Source: Daphnia carinata
Lineage: Eukaryota; Arthropoda; Branchiopoda; Diplostraca; Daphniidae
Assembly: GCF_022539665.2 (NCBI RefSeq)
Contig: NC_081332.1
Location: 7,220,303-7,284,302 of the forward strand
Length of the DNA: 64,000 nucleotides
Reading direction: 5' to 3'
Shown here: positions 22,130-33,187 of the stretch, one piece after another
Layout of the letters: the number at the start of each line of letters is the position of its first letter
How positions within the stretch are numbered: the stretch's first letter is position 1
Translations under genes and position numbers: made by a program
The notes under the pieces: generated by a model
The model's database searches: none
Told to the model about the DNA's origin: nothing
What the model saw: only the letters and a program-made list of their open reading frames with translations

Positions 22130-22135
22130 TTTATA
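22130..22135 (-). promoter_or_regulatory. TATA box of LTR-like promoter
   Basis: The minus strand reads GTCTATAAAGGACGGGACTC, a TATA box followed about 25-30 bases later by TCTCTTCAAGCAG. It lies upstream of the Gag-like frame, so it plausibly drives that element. No matching 3' LTR was found. Confidence 0.45.
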
Positions 22136-22697
22136 GACGATACCAATGTCGCCCTCGACGTGAAAGGGTCATTTTCACAAAAGTGACCACGTGGTGATGG
22201 TGTTGTCTTTGGGTGATAGCGACCGGATTATCACGGGATGGCGATGCGAAGCTAAATTAGTTCTGGCGTTTCACAGAAACTTCCATTCTGACAAATGTCG
22301 GCGGCGGCGAGTGTGACAACGAGTGACAACTGATAGTTATCAGTTAGTCTTCTTAGTCGGCGGTATTTGTTGAAATGAACCTCATTACAGTTATACTATA
22401 CTGACATACGCTTAAACAGGTTATCGGTTTTAGGTAACCCGTATTTGCCTGCTGGGAAGAAGAAATTCGAAAAACAGTGCTGCTGACTACGTTCGCAGAG
22501 CATGGTCCACCGTTTTGCCGATTCTCTGTCAAAAGAAGTAATTGGCTAGGAAGACGAGACAAAGGGTAAACAATAGATAAGGCAAAAGAGGAATCGTTTC
22601 CTGTATTATCACGAACGCAGTCTTAGGTAAATATGTTTTATTTTTAGAATAAATCGTTATCATTTCAGCATGATAATTTTAATATTTCAAATTTCAG

Positions 22698-22846
22698 ATG
22701 GAATTCGTTCTAACAAGTCTACCCATGAAATGGAATACGAATTGTTCGTTCAGGAAACCAAACTACATCTACGCAGTGCCAAGGTGCGTTTTCTTTCTAC
22801 ACAGTTGAAAGCTCAGGTCGAACAAGATCGGATTTCAATTGAGACG
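22698..22846 (+). pseudogene. Isolated exon-like helical fragment
   Basis: Preceded by TTTCAAATTTCAG (acceptor-like). It encodes about 49 residues (HEMEYELFVQETKLHLRSAK, then LSTQLKAQVEQD), amphipathic and Glu/Lys/Leu-rich like the C-terminal helices of transposon-encoded DNA-binding proteins. It may be a displaced exon of the interrupted CACTA/BEN-type element. Confidence 0.3.
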
Positions 22847-24232
22847 TAATTTTTTATATGATTTCATTTCTTTTTGCTTTTGTCAATAACTAACAAATTA
22901 TTTTACAGGTACTATTACATTTAACGTATCCTTTGAACTGGTGCTGTTTGACTTAAAAGAAATAAGTCACATATCAAGAAATATGAAGAAAGCAATTTTC
23001 TTTTCGTTGTGCAATGCAATGGACAAGTAATTTTGTACGTCTATGGTACCATTTTGGTAAAAATAATAAAGGTTATGTTTTTCAACTGTTGATCATTATA
23101 CCATTTCGCCCTATAATTGTAGCTATACATTATACTATTAGTGGTGTACATAACCCGTCGGAACGCAAATATTGTCAGAGACATGACATTTCGACGGTGC
23201 AAAGACACCACAAACATATCTGAAAATGTCTTTTTAGTAAAAATTTATATATGAAGAAGAAAGGAATGAGATATATTGTTCTACTAGGGCACTCAATTGC
23301 ATGTGCTTTAATACTGAAATTGTACTTGATTGAGATCACAGTTACAAAGAGCCAAATAAATATATTGAAATCATAACCGTTGAAACTCAATTCTTATTTG
23401 CCTTGGCCTCCCAACAAATTAATGAGTCCAGCATCACAAAACAGTCAACCACCTTCATGAACTGTTTGACACGTGGTCTGGCTGAACTAGGAAGCACGCC
23501 TGCAGAAAAGCAGCATATGAATTGATAAATTGCCTGTGGCAACTGGAATTAAAGTTGCCATTATTTAAAGCTTTCGAAGTGAGGGACTAGCGATCTTGAA
23601 TGTGCAATCACCAAAACGGGTTGCGCTTTGTTTGACCACCTGTAATGACAATAATCAAATTGTGTTCTATTCGGAAATCTTATAGAAGGTAAAATTTAAA
23701 AAACCCATTAACTAATTACTTCAAACAGTAGAGAAAGTTAAGGACTACAAATTAAGAACAAGTCTGGCCCATTAAATGCTAGATTTATTCCATATAAAAA
23801 AATAAGAAAAAAAACCATTATTGTTCCTTTGGGGCAGCCGAAGCTAATTTAAGACGCAGATATTTTCGAAAAAAATACCTTTTTTCAAGAGTTTTTCATT
23901 AATCGATAAACTTGATAAACTTTTTACAATTTTAAAAAGAATCTTATGAGGTAGTAAACAAGAAATTTTTAGAAAACTTGTCCCTTATTGGGACACAAGC
24001 TTATTTGTAGATTATTCATAAATTCCATTGGTTTTACACGATTTCCATGTTCTTTTTACTTTTTGCAATAGAAGTTTACTTATAAGCTATTATGTTGAAG
24101 TGAAAATATTTTAAAAAACTGTTTTCTCGTTGCAGTCATCGTCCCATTTGTTTGTGCTTTAAACGAAAGCACTAATTCAGTACATTGTTTTCGAAGAAAA
24201 TGGGATGGTTGGGATTTTTTTATATGATTTAT
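22847..24232. other. No supported gene
   Basis: AT-rich with no coding signal I can defend. A stretch near 23333-23372 loosely resembles 25917-25956 in the palindrome-ended element. Confidence 0.4.
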
Positions 24233-24235
24233 ACG

Positions 24236-24306
24236 ACGCGAGGTGGCTCAGTGGATGAATGCTCGGGGAGACCAAGGTCTGAGGTTCAATCCTCATCATC
24301 GGTGAT
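24236..24306 (+). repeat. tRNA-derived SINE head
   Basis: Box A TGGCTCAGTGGATGA and box B GGTTCAATCCTC are close to the RNA polymerase III internal promoter consensus and about 35 bases apart. The T stem (GAGG/CTC) pairs, while the acceptor stem does not pair well. This suggests a SINE or tRNA pseudogene. Confidence 0.6.
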
Positions 24307-24581
24307 TAATACTTGTGTTTCATTAATTCGTTCAGTTAATTTACGTGGTGTGGAAGATGTACGTCTATCACGTAGACAAAATCTAAAAAAAGTGAAAATG
24401 CAACATTTCTGCTTGCATTTTGGGGCTTGTTTCAAATATTGTTTGTAAATATAAGTAAGATAGATCAGCGGTAAAGGTATAGTTGTTTTGCAAAATGCTA
24501 GAAAACTACCTAACGGCAGTACAAAACAGCCTAACGAAGAAAAAAATATTAAAATGAGTTTTTCGTTTTCCTCTCTCAAAG

Positions 24582-24697
24582 ATGGCTTACACTACAGAGG
24601 ATCTAGAATACGCGTTCGTAACTTACGTCTCCGGTGATGGATCATATCGAAGCGTCGCCAGCATGTTTGGCATTCTCAAGTCCACACTCAGTCACAG
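24582..24697 (+). pseudogene. Pogo-type N-terminal helix-turn-helix exon
   Basis: An ATG followed by MAYTTEDLEYAFVTYVSGDG and SYRSVASMFGILKSTLSHR: the helix-turn-helix of CENP-B/pogo transposases that binds the transposon ends. The exon ends at CACAG before GTATTT. The following 500 bases look intronic and contain a hairpin at 24902-24931. Confidence 0.7.
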
Positions 24698-24901
24698 GTA
24701 TTTGTAATTCATTTTCCAATGATATTTAGAAAAGTTAAGTGCACTGACTAGCACAAGTAAAAAACGAACTTTGTACAGAGGCTTATAGTTATGCCTGAAA
24801 TTGACGCAAAATGGAATTGAACAACTGCCAAACAATTAGCTGTTATAAAGTTAAACACACCTTTGCAAATCATAGGTGTGTTGCCTGTTATTGTAAATTA
24901 G

Positions 24902-24931
24902 GAGAATGGTTTTATTTTAAAACCATTCTCT
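24902..24931. repeat. Short perfect hairpin
   Basis: GAGAATGGTTTT and its reverse complement AAAACCATTCTC flank a few A/T bases. It lies in an intron-like part of the pogo relic. Confidence 0.8.
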
Positions 24932-25219
24932 TCTTATTTATTATAAAATAAAACCACTCTTATCTCTTTTGAGATAAATATGGCATTTAAATGAATGCTA
25001 GCAATATTGTTTCTCTTAGAAACTCGATTCGAAAGTAATGGACACATTTCGGAAATGATTCCATCCCTTGCGTGGCCATTGCTTTTTTAATATAGGTCCA
25101 TCCATTTGATTTTCTAAAAAGCTGACTAATGTGATGAATTAATTAAGCTGAAAAATTAAATTAGATTAAAAATTGTTTTTGCTAATTATGATTTTGCTTG
25201 TATGCGTACAATAAGATCT

Positions 25220-25580
25220 TAAAGTTTGCTAGTTGTTGCAACAAAGAAGGACCAATAAAAAACAAAAGAGGAAGGCCAAATCTTCTGTTAGAAGAAAACG
25301 AAATCATTATCGCCAATTGGGTTCGCAGTAGGGCTAGCGTGTAGGGTATCCGGTAACAAACAAGGAATTGCTGGATTCCATTCAGCATACCTTGGAAAAA
25401 GGCATGCTGAACTTTACTTACTCCGGCAAAAAGAACCACAACATTTGCTAACAATCGCCCAACGGAAAGATGGCTTCCGAAATTTACAAAGCGGCATAAC
25501 CTGTCACAGAGACAAGCAGAATTTTGGACCTCGGCAAGAGCCAAATAACGCCTCACGATCTCCATCAATGGGCTAGGCAT
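25220..25580 (+). pseudogene. Tc5-type DNA-binding domain of pogo relic
   Basis: RGRPNLLLEENEIIIANWVR, then TNKELLDSIQHTLEKG, then FANNRPTERWLPKFTKRHNLS: the second helix-turn-helix region of pogo/jerky transposases (GRP...L...EE...I..W; NRPG..W...F..RH). Stops and frameshifts break it at GVxGIR and after RARAK. Confidence 0.75.
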
Positions 25581-25660
25581 GTAGAAAATTTATCAAGTTG
25601 ATTTTCATTTACATAATTGTTTGCCGTAGCTTGTTTCTCGTTGCACCCCCACCGATTGTC

Positions 25661-28600
25661 GGAGAAATAGGAACTGGAGAAATAGGACCTGGAGGATTAA
25701 GACCCAATCTTCAAATTTCTTTTTGGAAGGTCCTATTTCTCCATAATAAGGGTCCTATTTCTCCTTGGTAAGGGTCCTATTATGTTAACTTTACAGACTA
25801 GTTTATTATTATTAACATGTTTAGAGGAACAATATTACAATCTTTATATCGTCTGAAGCAAGGTTCTCTTGATTCAAACACCAATTATTTCTTCATCACA
25901 TTTTTAATTCTTCTCACAGTTACAAAGATTCCAATAAAAATATTAAAATCATACCCTACTGCTATAACTATGCCAGGCGGTGAAAGCTGTCTGTTATGTA
26001 CAGTAGGAGCATTTTTCACCAAAGCAATAAATGGTTTAAGCAAAACGTAAATGGACAACGTGCGTAGGAATATCTTTGAGTAAAATTTCAATAGTTATAA
26101 CGTGGCTTTTGTTAAAGAGGAAAAGGAACTAATAACCTCACCTTTATTCCGAAAGGACCACCTACATCTCTGGCAAGAATTCGCATTTTTCCCGCATTTA
26201 TAAATGATTTTTGACGTCCTCTCCCTGTGTCTTGTTTCCCCCCTAGGCACATTTCCAATGAGCTATTGGTTACCTTATTACTCATCACATACAACACTGA
26301 AATTTAAGGAAGCTTTGTTCCTAAATTAACAAAGCTACTAATAATGACAAATCCATTTTAATTATTTTCGACCAGGAAAGATCTTTTTTATGTGTCAGTG
26401 ATTAACGAAGTCACTAAGCCTTTTAAAATGAATCCAATATTTTTTCAAAATTTTCAACGATCATGGAAGGCATGCCAGTGTATTGCTACACAAAACTATC
26501 ATGGCACGGCTTGTAAATAATAGAACACGAGTCGGCTCATCCAAGAGTCAATGTCGGCCATTCATACGATAAATTAGCCTTTTCCCGCTAGTTTATTCAG
26601 TTTATGCTCTCTTTTCATTTTTCGTTTTATTAACGTTGATTTTTCTCTTTTCCTGTTCTTCGCTGCGTTCAACCCACTTCTTTCTTCTTTATGATTTTGA
26701 TTTTATCCTGTTTCTTAACGGGTTTGGCAAGCAATTCCGCATTGTCATTTGCACCTATTGCTCTCAGCATCTTATAATATTACCTATTGTAATACAGAAA
26801 AGTAGAAATACTTGAAGATCTAAAAACTGTTTTTTGCTTACTTAAACGTTTACCTTGCATCAATTTCGTGAAATTTGATTTACTGAGTACCCGGCTAGGC
26901 ATAACGATATCACAGACGTTCTTTCCGCAACAGTTAATTGTTTTGTGCTATTTTCGTGAAATATTTTTATAAACTGTATCAGTTTTATAATCCAACCCCC
27001 GTTTTATACTAATTCAACGCATAAGAACAACCATTTTGAAAAAGGCGCGTATGCCATGATTCATTAAATTAGTTATAACGGAGACGAGACTTCCCATCCC
27101 GAAGTCTGTTTCTCGTAGCCTAGTGCAAAAACAATTTTCCAGTAGATTTGTAAAAATTTTTGGCCTTGCCTGACGGCAATTTGTCTAACCCCTTAGCGAT
27201 GTAAGGACACGAGCTTATTTATGTCTCGTATCCGTGGTAACGTCTACCGCATTTTTTCCCGCATTTTCCCATATTCTAACATAACCCACCTAACTACTAA
27301 GTAACTTAGCTACATGTTGATAGGGGGCATTTTTTTAAGGGGGGTAGTCGGATTTTTTTGGAACATACTGTACGCGATGAATTTTTAGCAACGTATGACA
27401 TTTTCTAAACACCTACAAACAAAAAAAAATTATGGAAGAATGAAACACCTTTATAGCATGAAAATATAATTAATTTAGATTCAATTGTACATACCTTACC
27501 ATTCATAACTGAGTGTTTAGTTGGTTTTCATCTCAACAATAGAATTGGATGTCGTGCTTCTGTAAATTGAATTCCGTTAAAGCTGAGTACTTGCGTCTTG
27601 AGATGAATGTCCTGACGTAACTCTATCAGCTGTAATGTTGTCATTTCATCTGAACGATAGGAATAATGATTACATAAATTTCAAGAATCTGTAAACATCT
27701 AGATTATAAGGACTTCATGCTAGAATTAAGTTTGTTGGAAGACTCATATATTGCCTCTTGCTATCTCCCCAACCCACTCGACCTTATTTCTACGATTCTC
27801 CCTTTTATTACTTTCGTTCGCTTGACTGAGGTGTCAACCACACTAAGTTCATCTGTTAACCTCGTCTCCCTTTCTGACACTGTTTTTTTGCTGTTTTATT
27901 GCCCACGCTAACCTTAGCGTCCCCAAGCCAGGCCGCAGTATAAAACCCACATCCGAGCTTTCCCAAAAAAGAGTTCTCCTGTAGCCAAATTTCCGTCAAA
28001 TTTCCAACGCAATTAATAAAATTTCGTCTACACTTTAAATATCTTTCCTTCAAAGTAAAATTTTTTCTTCTGTGGTGGTAATTCCAACAAGACTGTAAAC
28101 GGTACTAAACTGCAAAACCTAGGAAGTAGAAAATCGTAAATTTTAATGAAACTAGCCACTTACCTGTCAAACAAGCACCGCTGACAACAAACAACTTCAA
28201 CGATTCATGGAATAGACGAAGACGCAGACGAAATGGAACAATCGCAAGACGAACAGTGTTTTTATATTATTAAATGAACGTTTCTTAAATTATTTTTATG
28301 TAATAATTTTCTTATTTATCAGTGTATTAAAGCGTACTTCAACGCCTCCCCCCCAGAATCCCCATCGTGGCACGCAGAAAAAAGTGAAAAAAGTTAATAA
28401 GGACATCAGTAAAGGGAGGGTGATGCTAGGCCAGAAAACACCAGTAAGAATATGTCAAATAAAAAAAATCCAAATACTGTGTAAACAAAATTACTTTTCT
28501 ATTAAATAAGCTCTAAAAGCAATAGATGAAGCATATAATCATGCAAAAAACTTACGAATATTTATTGAAACAAAAAAGTTATGATGGAGTGAAAAGAAAT

Positions 28601-28849
28601 GATATTGTAATGGTGTTTGAAGTGGAGAAACCAAAATAATTCGTTCAGTATTCTTCATATAGCGGACAAATAATGTTCGTTCGATATTTAGTCCATTCAT
28701 GTTGGAGAAAGAGGACATCAATGCTGGAGAAATAGGACCTTCAACATGGAGAAATAGAACCCTTCAAAAAAAGTTTGGAATTAAGGTCCTATTTCTCCTA
28801 ATTATCAGTCCTATCTTGGGGTCCTATTTCTCCAGGTCCTACTTCTCCG
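25661..28849. mobile_element. 3.19-kb element with palindrome-rich inverted termini
   Basis: The two ends (25661-25782 and 28724-28849) are inverted copies of each other. Each is built from repeated GGAGAAATAGGACC and its reverse complement GGTCCTATTTCTCC, so each end is also partly self-palindromic. Left: two to three forward units, a spacer, then three inverted units. Right: mirror image. The interior has no recognisable transposase; short minus-strand frames at 26112-26297 and 27856-28053 are unassigned. It interrupts a pogo-type transposase, which implies insertion. No clear target-site duplication is seen. Confidence 0.75.
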
Positions 28850-28989
28850 GCTACCCCTCCACCTGTATATAGTTGCACCACTTCACATTCGCAGTGTGTT
28901 TATCGATTAACGCATATCATGAAGAATTTATATTCATTTATAATTTTGTTTCACAGTGAGAACAGTTAAGAGGGCATTTTCACCGACCC

Positions 28990-29663
28990 TACGAGATAAT
29001 TCAATTGCGATGAAAGTTTCTTTCTTGTTTCGCCAGGCAACGGGAAAGTCTTGACAGAACTTGTGACTAAAGACGTTTATCTATCACTGAAAAGTTCTGC
29101 AAAGACTGATGTCTCTGTTTTGGCTACAGTCTCGGCGTTTGGTTGGATTTTACCCCCCCCCCCCATGGTGATTTAGCCTTATGAACGGAATGGATGGACG
29201 GGAATGGATGTTGAAGAAACAAATGTCACCTGTTTTTAAGGTATTTTGTACCAAAAAAGTGTGGATGACGGTCGAAGCCTTTTGCCATTGGCTGTCAGAT
29301 CAATTTGTTTCTATACTGAAAATTAAGGATGTACAGTTCCCCGTGTGCTGTATCTGAATGGCCACCGCGGCCACATTGATACCGGATTCCAGAGATTTGC
29401 AAGGAAAACCATCTTAGTCTCTTTTCCCCTCAAACACAACGCATACATTGCAGCGTGATGCGGCTCTATTTAAGCCTTTGAAGAGTTTGTGGAACACTGA
29501 AGTTCACGAGTGGACAGGAAAAGATCCAACCAATAAAGTCACAGTGAAGAATGTGGCTCATTTGCTCTACGAAGTGTGGCAAAATTTTCCTACTAAGAAT
29601 GGGCAAAATGTTTTCAGAGCTTGTGTCTTGTATCCGTGGAATCCCGATGCCCGAAGTTTTTAA
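28990..29663 (+). pseudogene. Pogo/jerky-type DDE transposase domain
   Basis: NCDESFFLVSP, then NGKVLTELVTKDVYLSLKSS and VLATVSAFGW give the first catalytic Asp region. LYLNGHRGHIDTGFQRF is the second, but the expected DGHxSH motif has Asn in place of Asp. DAALFKPLKSLWNTEVHEW and CVLYPWNPDARSF match the conserved end of the domain. Stops and a C12 run (29153-29164) interrupt it. Confidence 0.75.
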
Positions 29664-29719
29664 CTATTTGAACATTTATTAGACTTCTTAACTAACAACG
29701 TTCGCATTTTAGAATTTCC

Positions 29720-30625
29720 AGATGTTTGTCAAAAGATGGTGGATGTGAAGAAATAGATAGCGACGATATGGTCCCCGATATCGATGGCGTCCCTATTTCC
29801 TCGTTGGACTGGCGGGAAGATGCTCCTGCCCAAGAAAGTTCTTGGTCGCTATCAGATCTAAATTCTGAGAGATTTCCTGATTCTGGAAATAGATGTTGTT
29901 ATTATGTTTTGTATTTTTTCTGCGACTTTTTTGATCGATCAAATTCGTTCTTAGTCTAAAGATCCATCCATTAGCGAACTGTAGTCTCTTGCCGCGGTGC
30001 CACTAGCTGAAGTTCATTCGTCAAAACTGCTATCGGATTCATCGTTGAACCCAGCATACGTAATGCTTTCATTATCTTTATTTTTGAAACATGTCTTAAC
30101 ATTGTATTAAAATCCAAGAGTGGAAAGCAATCTTGGCAGAATTTGAAAAGAATATCTTGCCAATTATAGTAGACAGGCTCATTCAAATTCTGGCATTCGA
30201 AGACCAGGCCAAGTTTCCGATATGGCCAACCAGTTACGTAATATAGATAAGGTCAAGTATGAATTATGAAAAGACCTTATTCAAAGATATTTTGGAGAAA
30301 TTAGAGGTAAGAGAAAAAAGCACTACGCGTTTCCAGCCGTGTCGATATGCAAACATCCTTCAAACTGGATTTTGGACCCCTTCGTAAGATTCCAAAACCT
30401 TCACGGAAACGCGATCCGCCGTTATCCATTCATACGCCAGAAATAGCCATAAACCATTTGGCGGAGGTGGAAAAGCGGAGGCAGCAGCAAACCGTGAAAA
30501 GTGCAGGAAAGGGAAAATGTCTTCAAAAAAAAACAATGCGCCACAGTTGGATGAGGACTTTGATGACGCCGTGGATGAGGGATATCTACACTGCATGGAA
30601 ATGTAAGATGGATAGATACACATTG
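29720..30625 (+). pseudogene. C-terminal linker exons of pogo relic
   Basis: Two plausible exons: 29720-29930 (acidic, DSDDMVPDIDGVPISSLDW) and 30346-30620 (FKLDFGPLRKIPKPSRKRDP, then HLAEVEKRRQQQ), the second basic with a helical end. About 400 bases between them have no coding signal. Confidence 0.5.
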
Positions 30626-30835
30626 CATGGAAATGTAAAATTTTTCCATTTTAACAAACATCAATTAAACAGAATTTTGGTAAGAACGGACATTTCCAGT
30701 CGCTGCCAACACCAGGGCCATATGAAGCAAATACTTCACATGTCTTTTTGACATGGTTTGATTTTAGCACTTGATTAGTTAAATGTTTTGAATTCCCCAG
30801 TTATTCATTATTATTTCTTCTGTTTTACAGTCCGA

Positions 30836-31140
30836 AAACGAAAGGAAAAAAGACGACAGATAAGGTCTTTATAGAAAGATCACGACGCTCATCGAGTCTT
30901 CAAGCACGATTGAAAGTCGGAGATTCATCTGCTTTTGTGGAAGAAACTCAGCAAATGTTGCTGCGTCTTCTCTATATGCTGTGTAAACGCACAGGTACAG
31001 AGGATGATTGTAACAAATGTAGAGCTTGCGATTCATGAATCCATAAGGCCTGTTTCGGTAAGGATATCCTTAAGAAACATGGCATCCCCAGCTTTTGTTG
31101 TCCAACTTACATGGATACCTTTGTCAAGTAAGCAAAAGTT
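30836..31140 (+). pseudogene. Zinc-finger (PHD-like) tail of pogo relic
   Basis: Opens after an acceptor-like TTTTACAG and reads basic sequence, then MLLRLLYMLCKRTGTEDDCN, CRACDS, a TGA stop where PHD-type fingers usually have Trp, then IHKACFGKDILKKHG and CCPTY. The C-x2-C...W-I-H-x2-C layout fits a PHD-like finger such as those at the C-terminus of some jerky/pogo transposases. Confidence 0.5.
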
Positions 31141-31504
31141 TTTCAGGTTCCAGTTTTTTCCCCTTGATGTTTAATACAATCTATTTTATTTTAAAGAAAC
31201 AAGGACTTTGAAGAAAATAGTGCCAGAAAATAGGTTTGTTTATATATTTAGCCACTTGTTTTCCCATATTACAGTGAAATTACACTGTTTTTTTTTTGTT
31301 TTCATTGATGAAAAAATACACTTCATTTTATTGTTTAACTGAAACCACACAACAGGATCCCAAGAAACTTACTAGAACTCCCTATTTTTTCCTAATTTTT
31401 TCTTGCAAACATTCGATTCAACAATATCGCACAAAATGTGATAAAAAAACAAGAATGGAAAATAATAAACATTTTTCCCAATAAGAATCAAGCCTTAAAT
31501 CCTT

Positions 31505-33180
31505 TAATTACTATTCCAGCATCTTACGACAGAGCCACCGTCATCGTATTTATAATGAATGATACAGCGCTCACCGGTTACATCATCATAATTCTGTGTC
31601 ACTGAAGGTTTTAAAGTAGGTATATCCTATCTCACAAAAAGTGAAAAAATTATGCAAAGCTATCCGTTCATATTCTGTTTTTGTTGTTCTACAACTGGAT
31701 TTGAACCATCAATCTTCCGATTGACAATCCAAGGTCTTACAACTTTGCCACCGTTTTCATGATAGAAAATAAAAATATAATAAATTTAAATGTGCTGTCC
31801 CAACTTAGCGTCCGGAGGCTTATGTAGAAAATATAAGAACTGCAATCATCGATTAGATGAATATTATAACATGATTTTCATAAAATATTCGACAGCCATA
31901 TAGAAAACACTTAAGCGAAGCTATAGATCCTAATATTTTTGATACTTTGTTAGTGTAGAATATCTTTAATGATTTAAAAATACACTAGAAAGGGGAAAAT
32001 TCAAAAATTTGGAAAAAGAAATTACAGTGTCTATACAGAAGAATCCTCCTATAGGTTGGCAATCCAACGTCGTACGACTGTGCCATCTTGAACAAAACAT
32101 TACTGAAAAGCATAATATGTCATCTAGCATGTAGTTTGCTGTCCCAAATTAGCGTCAGGGGAGCTTATGTAAAAAACATTAAAATTGCGATCACCGATTA
32201 GATAAGTATTTTCACAGGATTTTCATTAAATATTCAACAGCCATGTAGAGGAAACTTAAACGAATCTATTGATACTAGTATTGATGATATTGCTTTACTT
32301 TACGGTGTTCTTGATGATTTTAAAATATCTCACCAAATAGGAAAAAAAATAAAAAAAAGGACAAACATTTATACTTAGTTTCCAAACAGTACACAACCGT
32401 CAGCTTTAAGATTTGCAACCCAACATCTTATGATAATGCCACGATGAATAGATAATTATAGAAAAGCATAAAATCTGTTAGTATGTAGTCTGCTGTCCCA
32501 AATTCGCGTCACGGGGGCTTATGTAAAAAACATAAGAATTTAAATCATTGACTAGATGAATATTGTCATAGGATTTTCATAAAATATTTAACAGCCCTGC
32601 AGAGAAAATTTCAACGAATCTATTTTTACCAATATTTGTTGATATTGCGTTTGTGTAAGGTGTCTTTGGCGATTCTACAAAATCTCACAAAATAAGATTA
32701 AAAATCTAAAATAATAAATCGATATTCCCAATTGGAAATGAATCATCAACGTTTGAATTAGTATTCCAACATCGTAAGACTATGCCACTGTTAACTGTTA
32801 ATAGAAACACAGCCTACCACCTTATTTAGTTTATTGTCTGCTGTCCCAAATTAGTGCCATGGGAGCTTATGTAAAAAATACGGCAATTGAAATCACATAT
32901 TACATGAATATTGCAAGGTGGCTTAGGTGACAAACTTTCCGATTTATAAACAGAATTTTGGCGAACCCAGTAATGTCAATATTAATTGGGAAAATGTTAG
33001 CTTTGGATGATTAAAGTGAATAACAATCTCTCTTGAATAAAGTAAGAAATTCAAATGGTGAAAACAAGTGAGCTGAAATATACTAATAATAAATTGTAAT
33101 CGGTCACTATGTAGGATAGAACCACCGACTTTCGAAGATGCAGGCCAAAGCCTAATGACCGTGCTCATGGCCTACTATAG
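31505..33180 (-). repeat. Tandem array of ~350-bp units with tRNA-like segment
   Basis: The anchor GCTGTCCCAA-TTAGCGTC followed by GGGAGCTTATGTA recurs at 31793, 32141, 32493 and 32839, and more loosely at 33966. Each unit also has an ATTTTCATAAAATATT-type block, a variant of ATCTCACAAAATA, and a segment like CCAACATCGTAAGACTATGCCAC. In reverse complement that last segment starts like a tRNA box A region and is followed by box-B-like GATGGTTCAAATCCAG (best in the unit at 31690-31760). Units differ by 15-30% by eye. Confidence 0.8.
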
Positions 33181-33187
33181 AAAATAC

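Larger units (their letters stand above)
19080..22620 (-). mobile_element. LTR element with gag and envelope-like region but no visible pol
   Basis: From right to left on the minus strand: an LTR/promoter-like region with a TATA box (22130-22135), a coiled-coil Gag (20188-21880), about 340 bases of spacer, then an envelope-like ORF (19080-19849). Protease, RT, RNase H and integrase motifs are not visible between Gag and envelope. The MITE marks the left edge. Confidence 0.6.
24582..31150 (+). mobile_element. Pogo/Tc5-type DNA transposon relic with PHD-like tail
   Basis: Collinear plus-strand pieces: CENP-B/pogo-type helix-turn-helix (24582-24697), Tc5-type DNA-binding region (25220-25580), DDE region (28995-29660), C-terminal linker (29720-30620) and a Cys/His zinc-finger tail (30836-31140). 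A 3.19-kb foreign element (25661-28849) lies between the second and third pieces. Element termini were not identified. Confidence 0.75.

Noticed and set aside
23333-25960. Similarity of 23333-23372 to 25917-25956 (both can read TVTK..I.ILKS)
   Set aside because: About 40 AT-rich bases with many mismatches and no extension on either side; could be chance.
26112-26297. Minus-strand 61-codon frame in the palindrome-ended element
   Set aside because: No recognised motif and short; kept only as a note within the element.
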